NCBI RefSeq assembly: GCF_009862785.1
Contig: NZ_WWHU01000001.1
Location: 3,162,001 to 3,226,000 of the forward strand
Length of the DNA: 64,000 bases
Source: Gordonia sp. SID5947
GTDB lineage: Bacteria > Actinomycetota > Actinomycetes > Mycobacteriales > Mycobacteriaceae
Reading direction: 5' to 3'
The translations under genes and the position numbers were made by a program. The notes beneath the pieces are model-generated. The model searched no databases and was not told where the DNA came from. It saw only the letters and a program-made list of their open reading frames with translations. Positions 43,322 through 54,633 of this stretch are shown piece by piece. How positions within the stretch are numbered: position 1 is the first letter of the stretch; each line of letters opens with the position of its first letter.

Positions 43322-44872
43322 TCAGATCGGCATCAGGTAATGCTTGCGCGGGGTCCGGTACTCGGTCTTGTCGCGCAACTGCGCCAACGCCTTTCGCAGC
43401 TGCAGCCGGGTCTCCGCGGGCTCGATCACGGCGTCGATGTAGCCGCGCTCGGCGGCCAGGTATGGCGTGGCCATGTTGGTGTTGTAGAAGTCGATGAAGT
43501 CGCGGCGAACCTTGTCGGAGTCGGCCGCCGACATCCCCTCGGTCTGACGGCGCGTGAGCACCGCAGCCGCCGACTCCGCACCCATGACCGCGATCTTCGC
43601 GCTCGGCCACGCCAGGTTGATGTCGGCACCGAGTTGTTTGCAGCCCATCACCGCATACGCGCCGCCATATGCCTTGCGCAGCACCACGGTCACCTTGGGG
43701 ACATCCGCCTCGACATAGGCGTAGAGGAACTTGCCGGAACGACGGATGGTGCCCTTCTGCTCCTCGGCGAGCCCCGGGAGGATGCCCGGCGTGTCCACCA
43801 GGAAGACCAGCGGGATGTGAAAGGCGTTGCAGATCCGTACGAAGCGGGTTGCCTTCTCCGACGAATCCGTGTCCAGCACACCGGACATCACGTTCGGCTG
43901 GTTGGCGACCACGCCCACCGCCCGACCGTCGACGCGCGCATATCCGGTCAGGATGTTCGGCGCGAACAGCTCGCCGACCTCATGGAAGGCGCCATCGTCG
44001 AACAGCTTGATGACGATGTCGTGCATGTCGTAGCCGGCATTGTCGTTGTCCGGCATGAATTCGTTCAGTGACAGATCCGACTCGGTGATCTCCGGCTCCA
44101 GACCGGGATTGATGATCGGCGGCAGCTCATATGCGCTGGACGGCATGTACTGCAGATACTCTCGGACCCACTCGAACGCCGTCTTCTCGTCCACTGCGAC
44201 GTGATGGATGTTGCCCCACCGCGCCTGGTTGTGGGCGCTACCGAGGTCCTCGGCCGAGATGTCCTCGCCGTTGACCTGTTTGAGCACATCGGGCCCGGTG
44301 ACGAACATGTAGCTCTTGTCCTCGACCGCGACGAGGATGTCGGTGTTGGCAGGTGTGTACACGGCGCCGCCGGCACACTTGCCCAGGATCACCGAGATCT
44401 GTGGAGCGAGACCCGAGAGCAACAGATTTCGACGGCCCATCTCCGCGTACCAGGCCAGCGACGTGACCGCGTCCTGGATGCGAGCACCCGCCGAATCGTT
44501 GATGCCGACCATCGGGCAGCCGATCTTGCCGGCCCACTCCATCAGTGCGGAGACCTTGCGGCCGAACATCTCTCCGACGGTCCCGCCGAACACCGTCTGA
44601 TCGTGCGAGAACGCCGCAACCGGACGGCCGTGCACCAGACCATGGCCGGTCACCACGCCGTCGCCGTACCCACTCTGTGCGGCCCCGGGCATCTTGGCCA
44701 GCGCACCGATCTCGACAAAGGTCCCCGGGTCGAACAACATCGCCAGGCGCTCACGAGGCGAACAGATGCCCTTCGCCTGGCGCTTGGCGACGGCCTTCTC
44801 GCCTCCGGGGTCCTTGGCGGACTCCAACTTCTCGCGGAGGTCGGCCAGCTTGCCGGCGGTGGTGTCAGTCAC
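43322..44872 (-). CDS. accD4: Long-chain acyl-CoA carboxylase beta subunit AccD4
   Basis: A 516-residue carboxyltransferase that, with AccA3, AccD5 and AccE5, carboxylates the long fatty acyl-CoA to the alpha-carboxy extender used by Pks13 in mycolic acid condensation. The N-terminal acyl-CoA half has [20 protein letters not shown] and [14 protein letters not shown]; the C-terminal half has [20 protein letters not shown] and [23 protein letters not shown] 44872 ([12 protein letters not shown]) is chosen since homology starts there, with a purine-rich site upstream. It follows pks13 by about 13 bp, last of fadD32-pks13-accD4. Confidence 0.93.
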   Translation of the reverse strand: MTDTTAGKLADLREKLESAKDPGGEKAVAKRQAKGICSPRERLAMLFDPGTFVEIGALAKMPGAAQSGYGDGVVTGHGLVHGRPVAAFSHDQTVFGGTVGEMFGRKVSALMEWAGKIGCPMVGINDSAGARIQDAVTSLAWYAEMGRRNLLLSGLAPQISVILGKCAGGAVYTPANTDILVAVEDKSYMFVTGPDVLKQVNGEDISAEDLGSAHNQARWGNIHHVAVDEKTAFEWVREYLQYMPSSAYELPPIINPGLEPEITESDLSLNEFMPDNDNAGYDMHDIVIKLFDDGAFHEVGELFAPNILTGYARVDGRAVGVVANQPNVMSGVLDTDSSEKATRFVRICNAFHIPLVFLVDTPGILPGLAEEQKGTIRRSGKFLYAYVEADVPKVTVVLRKAYGGAYAVMGCKQLGADINLAWPSAKIAVMGAESAAAVLTRRQTEGMSAADSDKVRRDFIDFYNTNMATPYLAAERGYIDAVIEPAETRLQLRKALAQLRDKTEYRTPRKHYLMPI

Positions 44873-44885
44873 GGTGCTCTCTTTC

Positions 44886-47800
44886 TCACTCGCCGGTGTC
44901 GCCGCTGCGACCCGCATTCTTCGAATGCCCGACATTCTTCAGACGTGTGGTGAGGTCCGCCCCGATCTTGCCGATGTAGGGCTCGTCGACGATCGACAGG
45001 TGATCGCCGCCGATGTGGATGATCTCCAGATCGTCGACCACCTCGCCCCACCGGCCGTCCTCGTCGATCTTCGCCCATTGCGGCTCGAGTTCGATGGCGC
45101 CGTCATGCATCTTGTCGGCACGGTAGAGGATCACCGTGCCGTCATAGGTCGACGGTTCGATGTTCGTCAGGGCGCGGTTGTCGAGGAACGACGTGCGCTG
45201 GTGCTCGATGATGCCACCGGGAATCTTGGTCCCCGACATCGACATCATCTCCATGATGATCTGGAACTGTCCCTCGTCGTCGGCCTCGACTAGCCGATCC
45301 ATCGGGATCGGCACATCCTCGTCGAGGTCATAGGTCTTGACCGCGAAGTCGCGCCACCGCTCGAGGCGGGCCCGTTTGGTGTCGGGGGTCTCGACCACCG
45401 GCTCGGACGGACGGACCACGTCGATCAGCCCGACGAAGGAGACCTCCTCGCCCTCCTCGCGTAGCACCTGGGCACAGCCATAGGCCAACGCGCCGCCGAG
45501 CGACCACCCGATCAGCACATATGGACCATTCGGCTGGACCTCACGCAGGCGTGGCATGTACTGCCGCACCCGCTCTTCGATCGAGCCCTCGACGCGGTCG
45601 AAACCGATCACCGGCTGGTCGTCGGGCAGGCGTTTCAGCAGTGCCTCGTACGCCGATGTGTTGCCACCCGCCGGATGGAACAGCAAGGCGGGCACCGGAT
45701 CGCCGGCGGCCGGGTCGTAGCTCTTCTTCCCGTTCGGGACCAGTCTCAGGTACCGCAGGAAGCCGTCGGTGTGGGCGCTGGCATCGAGGAACTCACGAAC
45801 GTAGTTCGACATCTCCTCGATGGTCTCCGAATCGAGGATGTCCTCGACGTCGATGTCGCCGCCGGTTCGCTCGTTCAGGCGGTCGGTGAGCTGCTGGGCC
45901 ACCTCGTCGGTGAGCACCGGAAGCTTGTTGAAGACACCACCGGCCGACTTCTTGGTGACCACCGCGTACACACCGAAAGTCAGTCGTTCGGCGGCATCTC
46001 GCGGCGGCACATCCGAACCCGCAGCATCGGCGACCGCCGACTGATCCGTGAGGCTGGTCGCGGGTCTCGGGTTGCTCTCGGCGGGTTTGACGTTGCTCTC
46101 GGCGGGTTGGACGTTGCTCTCAGCGGGTTTGACGTTGCTGTCGGCGGGGCCGGGTTGCTGTCGGCGGGGGCCGGGTTGCTGTCGGCATCGATCAGCGCGT
46201 TCAGCGCCGCAGTGTCGAGATCACCCTGTCCCGCAGCGCCTTCCGCCAGCTGAGCGACCTCGTCGCGATGCTCGACGGCGTAGGTCACGAACTTCACCAC
46301 GTCGGCCAGGTTGGCCTGTCGCATCGCCTGGAGTTGCAGCTGGGGGATGTCGAACTCGAACTCGACCCGGTTCTTGATGCGGACCGCCATCAGGGAGTCC
46401 AGACCGAGTTCGATCAGCGGGATCTCACGCGGCAGGTCCTCCGGGTCGTAACCCATGGACTCGCCGACGATCACGGCGAGCCGATTCTCCACGGACTCGC
46501 CGGAATCGGGGTTCCACTTGTTGCCGATGTCATCGACGACCTCGTCCTCGACCACCACCTTGTCGTCGGCGAAGACGGCGGCCGGCGATTCGGCAGCCTC
46601 GGTCGCCGCCGGCGACGCCGCGGCCCCGCCTCCGGTCACGACCGCCTCGACCAGGAGGCGGAAGTTCTTGTCCTCCTTGGCATGCACGGTCACCGAGGCG
46701 CCGCCGGGGTGCGGGCTCAGCGTGGTGGTCAGGGTACCCGCGGCCGGGATGTCACCATGGCCGACCACGGCGCCGACCGCGACGTCGGGCAGCACCTGCG
46801 CCGCAGCCGCGCGCACCAGTTCGCGCGGGTCGGTGATCGCCGAGGCGTTCACCTCCCAGGCATGGCGGCCGTCGGGCAGCGCGACATGCGAGCCGGGAGC
46901 CCTACCCGCCGACCCGCCGGACGACAACTGCGCCTTGAGCCAGAAGTCCTTGCGCTCGAAGCGTGTTCGCGGGATGTCGCCGAATCCTCCGACACCGAAC
47001 AGCGATCCGACATCGACGGTGTGCCCGTGCACATACAGCTTCATCAACGCGTTCACCAGCCCGAAGCTCTCATCCTCCTTGCGCCGCAAGGTCTCGATGA
47101 GCTCGGCGTCGTGCAGGCCGGCCGAGAAGGTCACCGCGGCGACGGAGATGAGGACGGCGGGATTCGGCGAGAGTTCCACGAACGTGCGATGCCCGTTCTC
47201 CACCGATTTCCCGATGGCCTGGCTGAACCAGACACTGTGGCGCAACCCCTTGGTGAAGTACTCGATCGTGTGGACCGGCTCGTGGCCGGGCGGTAGAACG
47301 TCTCCCGGTCAACCGAGCTGTAGAAGCCGACGGTGGGACGCAGCGGTTCGATCCCGGTGAGCTCGTAGGCGAGTTCGCCGAGCAACGGATCCATCTGCGA
47401 GGTGTGGCTGGCACCCTTGGTCTGCAGTTTGCGACCGAGTTTGCCCTCCTCCTCGGCACGCGCGACGATCGCATCGACCTGCGGCTCGGGGCCACCGATG
47501 ACCGTGTGGGTCGGTGCCGCGTACACACAGATCTCGAGGTCGGGGTAGTCGACGAGCACGTCGTTGATGTCCTCGGCGCTGTATTCGACGAGGGCCATGA
47601 GACGGATGTCGTCGCCGACGAGCATCGACTCGCCCTCGCCCATCAGTCGCGAACGCTGACAGATCACACGGGTCGCGTCTTCGAGCGACAATCCACCGCT
47701 GATGTAGGCGGCAGAGGCCTCGCCCATCGAATGCGGTACCAGCACACCGGGTTCCACACCGTGGTGCCGCAACGTGTCGGCCAGCGCCACCTGGATGGTG

Positions 47801-50196
47801 TAGATGCCGACCTGGCTCGTCTCGATGCCGTATGTCTGTTCGTCGTCGAGAAACATCTCGGCGATCGAGTAGCCGAGCTCGTTCTGCACGTACTCGTCGA
47901 CGCGGTCGACATACTTCGCGAACACCGGGTTCTCGGTGTAGAGCTGTTTGGCCATCTTGCGGTGCTGCGAACCGAATCCGGAGAGGAGCCAGACCGCCGA
48001 AGCGGCGTCGGGAGAATCGGCCGAGTAGACCAGAGGGTTGTTCTTGCCCTCGGCGATCGCCCGCGCACCGGTGATCGCGTCCTCGTGGGTCCGGGCCATC
48101 ACCACGGCGCGTGAGCGACCGTGGTTGCGGTGAGCCAGCGCCCGACCGATGTCGGCGAGCGATGTCCGTTGTCCCGCTTCGGATTCCAGCCAGTCCAGTA
48201 GGTCCTGCGCGGACTTGCGACGACGTGACGGCAGGAATCCGGAGATCACCAGCGGCACCACGGATCCCTCGGCGGCACACGGTGCGAAGCCGTCGGCCGG
48301 GTCATTCGCGGTGGTGTCGTCGGGTTGGGGTTCCGCGGTGGCGGCTGCAGCCAGCACGGCCCGCTCGGCCTCGGTGAGGTACTCGTCGTCGTCTTCGTCG
48401 TCGAGGGGTGTCGATACGCCGACGGAAGCAGACTCCTCATTCGCCACTCGACCGGCGGTGGGTGCGTCGCCGGCCAGATCCGACGGCAGTACCTCGCGGA
48501 CCACCAGGTGCGCGTTGGTGCCGCCGAACCCGAAGCCGGAGACACCGGCGATCGCATGTCCGGAGTAGCGCGGCCATTCGGTGGTCTCGGGGACCACCTT
48601 CAGCCCGTTCGATCCGAACTGGATGTAGGGGTTGGGTCCCGCGTAGTTCAACGAGGCCGGGATGGTGTCGTTCTGCATCGACAGCACGACCTTGGCCAGC
48701 GCGCCGGCGCCCGCCGCGGACTCCATGTGCCCGAAGTTGGTCTTCGCCGATCCCAGCAATGCCGGTGCTCCGACAACGCGGCCCCGGCCCACCACGCGAC
48801 CGAGCGCATCGGCCTCGATGGGGTCACCCAAGATGGTGCCGGTGCCGTGGGCCTCCACATAGTCGACACTGCGCGGATCGATGGCGGCGTCGGTGTAGGC
48901 GTCACGCAACACCTCGACCTGCGCCTCGGGATTGGGCGCGAAGATGCCGTTGGAGCGCCCGTCCGAGTTGACCGCGGAACCGGCGATCACCGCGAGGATC
49001 TGGTCGCCATCACGTCGGGCGTCTGCCATCCGCTTGAGCACGAACAACCCGCCGCCCTCGGAGCGGACCATGCCGTCGGCATCGCTGGAGAAGGCCTTGA
49101 TGTGCCCGTCCTTGGCGACCGCGCCGATGGTGTCGAAGCCGACGGTCGCCGCGGGGGTCAGGATCATGTTGACACCACCGGCCAGGGCGACCTCGGATTC
49201 ACCCGAACGCAGGCTGCGGACCGCCTGGTGCACGGCGACCAGCGACGACGAGCACGCTGTGTCGAGGGCCACCGACGGCCCGCGGAAGTCGAAGAAGTAG
49301 GAGACGCGGTTGGCGATGATGGACGTCGCCGTACCGGTGAGCGCATAGGCCGCCGTATCGTCGGAGCCCTCACCGAGACCGAGTGCCGCCATCAGCTGGT
49401 AGTCGTTGGTCGAGGTGCCGACGAAGACGCCCACTGCGCCGCCCTTGAGATCGCTGGGCGGGATGTGCGCGTGCTCGAGCGCCTCCCACGTGAGCTCCAT
49501 CGCCAGGCGTTGCTGCGGGTCCACCATCTCGACCTCACGCGGACTCATCTGGAAGAAGTCGGCGTCGAACGCTTTCACATTGTCGAGGTAGCCGCCACGC
49601 AGATTCCGCTGGGCGAGGACCTCGGCCATGCGCGGGTCCGACTTGAACTCGGTCCAGCGGTCCTCGGGCAGATCGGAGATGCCGTCGCGCCCCTCGATCA
49701 GGGCCTCCCACGTCGACTCCGGAGTGCCGCCGGCCTTCGGGAATCGCGTCGACAGACCGACGATCGCGATGTCGTCGTCGTCGCTGCGCTCGCGCTGCCA
49801 GAAGGTGTCGTCGGTCTCGAGCCCCTCGTCCGGATCGCCCTCGATGATGCGCTTGGACAACATCGCGATCGTCGGGTGGTTGTAGGCGGCAGTCGCGGTG
49901 AGGATGACACCGGTCTTGTCCTCGACATCGGCGGCCAATGCCACCGCGTCGCGCGACGACAGTCCGAACTCCTCCATCGGGCGATCATCGGAGATCTGGT
50001 CTGCGGGGATACCCGTGGCCTCCGAGACCCAGGCGCGCAGCCAATCGCGCAGTTCGGCGACGGTGAGATCGCCGGCTGTCTCGCCGGCGGTGCCCTCGGT
50101 GTGTCCCTCGATGTGCGAAGCGTCGTCAGCGCGGCTCGACGACGAATCGTCGCCGGGCTCGGGATTGCTGGACTCTTCGGTATTCAGTTCAGACAT
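44886..50196 (-). CDS. pks13: Polyketide synthase Pks13 (two apparent frameshifts)
   Basis: Condenses the meromycolyl chain from FadD32 with carboxyacyl-CoA to form the mycolic acid precursor and then transfers it to trehalose. About 1,770 residues after correction (M. tuberculosis 1,733). Domains: N-terminal ACP ([13 protein letters not shown], Ser near 80), KS ([16 protein letters not shown], Cys 315; [14 protein letters not shown]), AT ([19 protein letters not shown]), C-terminal ACP ([18 protein letters not shown]), thioesterase ([16 protein letters not shown]). Start ATG 50196 begins [10 protein letters not shown]. Frame breaks near 47286-47290 and 46146-46149; single bases restore [17 protein letters not shown] and the repeat linker. 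Confidence 0.93.
46065..46184. repeat. 21-bp tandem repeats coding the Pks13 ACP-TE linker
   Basis: Units start at 46081, 46102, 46123, 46144 and 46164, with a partial copy before 46081. All are 21 bp except the fourth, which has 20. They code on the minus strand for heptapeptides of the type AESNVKP and ADSNPAP between the second ACP and the thioesterase. The one-base-short fourth unit (GGGG at 46146-46149, where the next copy has GGGGG) pinpoints a missing base and the second frameshift. Confidence 0.88.
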
Positions 50197-50220
50197 CGTT
50201 TCCAGACTACTGATCGGGAC

Positions 50221-50320
50221 CCTTCGTGGCTCGCAAGCTCGCACCTCAGGGATCGTGGACGGTAGGTAGCTCGCACCTCAGGGATCGTGGCGGTCGAACA
50301 ACTCGCGCCTCAGGGCAGCA
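50221..50320. repeat. Intergenic direct repeats between fadD32 and pks13
   Basis: A 23-bp sequence starting AGCTCGCACCTCAGGGATCG occurs identically at 50236-50258 and 50268-50290, with a partial third copy at 50300-50317. The block CCTTCGTGGCTCGCAAGCTC at 50221 matches, as reverse complement, the end of the 33-bp array at 4078-4104. The element fills most of the 132-bp gap between fadD32 and pks13, so it is probably transcribed within the operon or separates two transcripts. Confidence 0.75.
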
Positions 50321-50328
50321 AGCCGTGA

Positions 50329-52230
50329 CTACTCGGCGTCAGGGAACGCGGTCTGCTTGTAGCCGCCACGGAGACTGCCGTCGATGTAGGCCGCGCGGGT
50401 GGCGCGGCGGGCGATCTTGCCGCTCGAGGTCCGCGGGATCGATCCGGCCGGGACGAGCAAGATGTCGCGCGCCATCACGCCATGGCGCGACGCGATGGCG
50501 GCGCGGACCGTGTCGGCGATCTCCTGCGGATCGTGCCTCTTGCCGGGCCCACGCTCGGCGACGATCACCAGTTGCTCGGACGCGTCGTCGGCGTCGAACT
50601 TGAGACCGCTCGTGGACTGCTCGAACACCACCGGGGGGAGCTGATTCGACGGCACGGCGAAGGCCGCGACGAAACCCGGCCGCAGGCTCGTGCTGGACTC
50701 CTGTGCGCTGTACTCGAGGTCCTGAGGATAGTGATTGCGGCCGTCGACAATCACCAGGTCCTTGACGCGGCCGGTGATGTAGAGCTCGCCGTCGAGCCAG
50801 ACGCCATAGTCGCCGGTACGCATCCAGATGGCATCCGCGGGGGCGCCCTCGGTGTGGCTGCCCTCGGCAAGCGGATTGGCGACCTTGTTGTGGAAGGTCT
50901 CCGCGGTCTCCTCGGGCTTGTTCCAGTAACCGGCTCCGATGTTGAGGCCGCTCAGCCAGATCTCGCCGACGTGGCCGTCCTGCTGCTCGGTCGCTGTGTC
51001 GGAATCCACGATCGCAGCCCACTGGCTGACCGCCACCTGGCCGCAGGAGACCTGCGCGACAGCGTTCGGTGAGTGTTGGTCGACGACCTTGAACTGCCCC
51101 GCATTGAGCTCCTCACGGTCGACGTAGATGATCTTGGCCTCGTTCTCGCGCTGAGTCGCGGAGACGAAGAGGGTCGCCTCGGCCATCCCGTAGCAGGGCT
51201 TGATGGCTGTCTTGGGCAGCCCGTACGGCTCGAAGGCGTCGTTGAACTTCTTCATCGAGCTGACCGTGACCGGCTCCGAGCCGTTGATCAGGCCGATGAC
51301 GTTGGACAGGTCCAGGCTCTCGCCATCCTTCGGCAGGCCGCGGACGGCTGCGTGCTCGAAGGCGAAGTTCGGCGCGGCGGCGTAGGTCTCCGCGCCGTCG
51401 CTTGCGGCGGCGAGTTCCTTGATCCATCGACCGGGCCGGCGAACGAAGGCCTGTGGGCTCATGATCGTGATGTAGCGGCCACCGAGCGCGGGCAGGATCA
51501 CCGTGAGCAGACCCATGTCGTGGAACATCGGCAGCCACGTGACGCCACGGGCGTTGCGGTCGATCTCGATCGTGTCGTAGATCTGCAGCACGTTCGCGGC
51601 GACGGCCTGGTAGGTGATCTCGACGCCCGCGGGCACACGCGTGGATCCCGACGTGTACTGCAGGTAGGCGACGGTGTCCTTGTTGTGGTCCTTGCCGGCG
51701 ACCGGGGCCACCCAGCTCGACCCGACCGAGTCCGGAACGGCGTCCACGGCGATGACGCGGGGGCGTTCTTTGGCGGGCAGCGGCTTGAAGAAGTCGCGCA
51801 CGGCCTCGGCGGATTTCGTGGAGGTCAGGATCGCGGTGGGCTTGCAGTCACCGAGGACCGCGTGCAGACGATCGGTGTGTCCGGGCTCGTCCGGCGAGAA
51901 GAGCGGGACCGCGACGTTGCTCGCGTAGAGCGCGGAGAAGAAGCCGATCACGTACTCGAGCGACTGGGGCGCCAGGATCGCGACACGGTCACCGGGCTTG
52001 GTGACCTGCTGCAGTCGCGCCGCCACTGCCCGCAGACGCTTACCGAACTGCGCCCACGTCAGGTCCTGCGCCTCACCGTCACGCTCGCGGCTGTAGTCGA
52101 TGAAGCGGTAGGCGAGGGTGTCGGCCTTGTCGCGCACATTGCGCTCGACATAGTCGACGAGGGTGGCGTCCTCGGTGAAATGCAGCTGGCCGTTCTCATC
52201 GAGGAACTGCTCGAATTCTGTGTTCAACAT
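50329..52230 (-). CDS. fadD32: Long-chain fatty acyl-AMP ligase FadD32
   Basis: A 633-residue adenylating enzyme that activates meromycolic acid as acyl-AMP and loads it on the N-terminal ACP of Pks13. The nucleotide motif [17 protein letters not shown] (near residue 180), [56 protein letters not shown] and the C-terminal Lys in [14 protein letters not shown] are in order. FAAL enzymes of this type carry an insertion that prevents CoA use. AGGAG precedes ATG 52230 by six bases. It heads fadD32-pks13-accD4. Confidence 0.95.
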   Translation of the reverse strand: MLNTEFEQFLDENGQLHFTEDATLVDYVERNVRDKADTLAYRFIDYSRERDGEAQDLTWAQFGKRLRAVAARLQQVTKPGDRVAILAPQSLEYVIGFFSALYASNVAVPLFSPDEPGHTDRLHAVLGDCKPTAILTSTKSAEAVRDFFKPLPAKERPRVIAVDAVPDSVGSSWVAPVAGKDHNKDTVAYLQYTSGSTRVPAGVEITYQAVAANVLQIYDTIEIDRNARGVTWLPMFHDMGLLTVILPALGGRYITIMSPQAFVRRPGRWIKELAAASDGAETYAAAPNFAFEHAAVRGLPKDGESLDLSNVIGLINGSEPVTVSSMKKFNDAFEPYGLPKTAIKPCYGMAEATLFVSATQRENEAKIIYVDREELNAGQFKVVDQHSPNAVAQVSCGQVAVSQWAAIVDSDTATEQQDGHVGEIWLSGLNIGAGYWNKPEETAETFHNKVANPLAEGSHTEGAPADAIWMRTGDYGVWLDGELYITGRVKDLVIVDGRNHYPQDLEYSAQESSTSLRPGFVAAFAVPSNQLPPVVFEQSTSGLKFDADDASEQLVIVAERGPGKRHDPQEIADTVRAAIASRHGVMARDILLVPAGSIPRTSSGKIARRATRAAYIDGSLRGGYKQTAFPDAE

Positions 52231-52480
52231 CCGTTACTCCTGTGGCCCCCACGTGGCAGGCAGCACCCGCTGGTCGTTCGGCACTCCCCGCGATGCCGTC
52301 CGCCTGCGCCTTCCACGCCCTGTGTACTACCGCGGTCACGGTAGTCCAATCTCGTTATCTGCTCGAAATGCTCATGATCGTCAACTCGATCTTCGTGCCG
52401 GCGCAGACCGGGCATTTCCCCCGTTTGCCGGCACCCGATGTCCGTTCACCTGGTCATATGCGTTCAGGCCGTCGGCAATC
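52231..52480. other. 250-bp gap upstream of fadD32
   Basis: Lies between the LLM gene end and the fadD32 start, both minus strand, and should contain the fadD32 promoter. Apart from the ribosome-binding site next to fadD32 I see no convincing promoter hexamer pair, strong inverted repeat or coding sequence in it. Confidence 0.5.
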
Positions 52481-53467
52481 TTACTCTCCCTTGAGAAGCT
52501 GGATCACCGGCGCGAACGCATCCATCTGAGTCGGGAAGACCCCGACGTAGGACATCGACGTCCGTCGTCGAACCTCCCGGATCTGGTCCGCGATCTCCTC
52601 GAAGGTACCCATGGCCAGATACGGGGAGTGCAGCACGTCCTCGACGGTGAACTCGGTGTCGCGCTCGATGTTGGGCGGATAGCCCTGCTCGAGGGCTTTC
52701 AGGGCCATCTCCGCCGTCGCCTCGCGGTCGTCGGTGATGACGATGACCGCGATCGTCCAGTTCAGTTCGATGTCGTCGAAGCGCTCACCCGCGGCCTCAC
52801 GGATCCGGTCGACCCGCTCGGCGGTCTTCTCGATCGTCATGTCCGAGAGCTTCATCTTGCCGTCCGGCGTGGTGCTCGGCGCCACCGAGATGATGTCGGC
52901 GTGCTTGGCGGCCAGTGCCAGCATCTTGGGCCCACCCCCGCCGACGGCGATCGGCGGACGCGGCCCCTGGCGCGGTCGCGGGCTGCCCTCCAGCCCGTTG
53001 ATCTGATAGAACTCGCCCTCGAAGTTCACGGTCTCGCCGCGCATCAGACCGTCGAGGACGGTGAGCGCCTCGTCGAGGCGACGGATCCGCACGCCGGGCG
53101 ACTCGAACTCGATACCCGCCTTGTCGAACTCTTCCTTCATCCAGCCGGCGCCGATGCCGAGTTCCAGCCGCCCCTTCGACAGCACGTCGATGGTGGTGGC
53201 CTCCTTGGCCAGCAACGCCGGGTGCCGCCAACCGTTGGCCAACACGGATGTACCGAGCCGGATGGTGCTGGTCGCCTGGGTCAGCGCGCCGAGCGCTGCG
53301 ATGGGACCGACCTGGTTGCCGAGGTGGTCCGGGATGGCGAACGTGTCATAGCCGTACTCTTCGGCCGTTTGCGCGAGCTTCACGAACTTGCGCGCGCCGC
53401 CCTCGTCCTTGTTGCCTTCGCCGCCGGCGCCGAACCGGAACTTTCGAAGGTTCCCGGGTTCGCTCAT
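52481..53467 (-). CDS. LLM-class F420-dependent oxidoreductase (MSMEG_2516-like)
   Basis: A 328-residue luciferase-like enzyme. Seen: KFVKLAQTAEEYGYDTFAIP, IRLGTSVLANGWRHPALLAK, GRLELGIGAGWMKEEFDKAG, PPIAVGGGGPKMLALAAKHA, which fit the F420-linked LLM subfamily rather than bacterial luciferase proper. It sits between fadD32 and the Culp6-type gene, where M. tuberculosis has none, so it may have been inserted into the mycolate locus. Whether it acts on a lipid intermediate is unknown. Preceded by a 163-bp gap with no obvious motif. Confidence 0.85.
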   Translation of the reverse strand: MSEPGNLRKFRFGAGGEGNKDEGGARKFVKLAQTAEEYGYDTFAIPDHLGNQVGPIAALGALTQATSTIRLGTSVLANGWRHPALLAKEATTIDVLSKGRLELGIGAGWMKEEFDKAGIEFESPGVRIRRLDEALTVLDGLMRGETVNFEGEFYQINGLEGSPRPRQGPRPPIAVGGGGPKMLALAAKHADIISVAPSTTPDGKMKLSDMTIEKTAERVDRIREAAGERFDDIELNWTIAVIVITDDREATAEMALKALEQGYPPNIERDTEFTVEDVLHSPYLAMGTFEEIADQIREVRRRTSMSYVGVFPTQMDAFAPVIQLLKGE

Positions 53468-53630
53468 TCGAAATATCTCCTCATGCGCGTGTGCGCGGTC
53501 GTCTGGGGCGGGTGCCCGATCGCCAACACACGTTAATGGAGCGAGAGGGCACCACCAAACGAATCGGTGAAGGTCGGCGGCATTTTACGGCGTAGACCAC
53601 ATCTGGGACCTTTGACCCAGTCGGGGCCAC

Positions 53631-54631
53631 TCAGTTGTGCGCGGGACGAGGCGCGTCGTCGATCACGTCGCTCGCCCAGCCGTACATCCACTGCGTCGCG
53701 GTGGAGCCGTCGTCGGACCAATACCGAGGCGTTGCGTACATCGCGTGCACCGGATTGTTGATCGCGCCCGCGAGTTGACTCACCGCCCCGATGGGGTTCG
53801 TCACCGTCGGCGAGTCACAGATGAGATCCCCCGGCGCACAAATGGATTGGACACGGTCACGGAGATCGCCGAAGCCGCCCGTACGCGGACCGGTCATCGT
53901 GATGCCCGGGACGATGCCGCGCATTCCCGACAGTGCGACCTCGGCGCCGACGCCGTCCGGAGAGGGCCCGATGTCGTTCTGCTTGCCCGGCTCGCGTCGG
54001 CCGTCGGCGATGAGTCCGACACCGAGAACGAGGTCCTGATCCGACGAGTCGAGCACTCCGCGCCCGTTGCCGATGTTGCTCGCGAGGTCGCCGGCGATCA
54101 CCGCCCCCTGCGAGAAGCCCATGATCACGTATCGGGTCAGCGGGCACTTCTTGTTGGTGTCGATGATCTTTCCCGCGGCGCGCTTGTAGCCCTGGGTTCG
54201 CGAGACGTTGTAGTCGGCCTGCCGGTCCGTCAGATTGGTCGGATTCCGGAACTGCGCGATGTAGGGCACCGTGTAGACGCTCGTCCGCGAGGAGGGGAAC
54301 TCGTCGGCGAGCGCGCTCGAGACACGCAGCATCAGCGACCTGGGGTTGGCCGTGGGGTCATACGGGTCGTCGTCGGGCGCGGATTCCCACGTGCCCGGGA
54401 TCACCAGGCTCAACACGTCGGGACAATCAGCCGACTGTGCGTCGGGACGCTCCTTGGTCTCCGACGTCGAGGGTCCGCCCCGGGGGTCGGGAGTCGCGGG
54501 GGCCCCGGCTGGAGAAGAGTGATCACCAGAATCACGATCAAGATGATCGCGATGACCGCGAGCAGACCGAGGAACAGCAGCAATTTCGGCAGCCGGCGCC
54601 TTCCGCGCGGCTTCGCCTTCCGTGCGTTCAC
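53631..54631 (-). CDS. Culp6-type cutinase-like esterase (one apparent frameshift)
   Basis: About 333 residues after correction (Rv3802c: 336), a membrane-anchored, essential phospholipase/thioesterase of the mycomembrane in mycobacteria. N-terminal anchor LLLFLGLLAVIAIILIVILV, then a Pro-rich stretch where the frame breaks; one missing base in the G run 54498-54502 leads into ADCPDVLSLVIPGTWES. Catalytic Ser in IMGFSQGAVIAGDLAS, Asp in ICAPGDLICD, His in NNPVHAMYATPRYW, all with the conserved Cys pairs. GTG 54631 begins 2 bp after the stop of the DUF732 gene, so the two are coupled. Confidence 0.9.
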
Positions 54632-54633
54632 CG

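Noticed and set aside
44886..50196. Pks13 as three separate proteins
   Set aside because: Domains continue across both breaks with no loss of residues if one base is added each time, and the repeat unit one base short shows the error site. Three independent genes would leave the KS-AT part without ACP and thioesterase.
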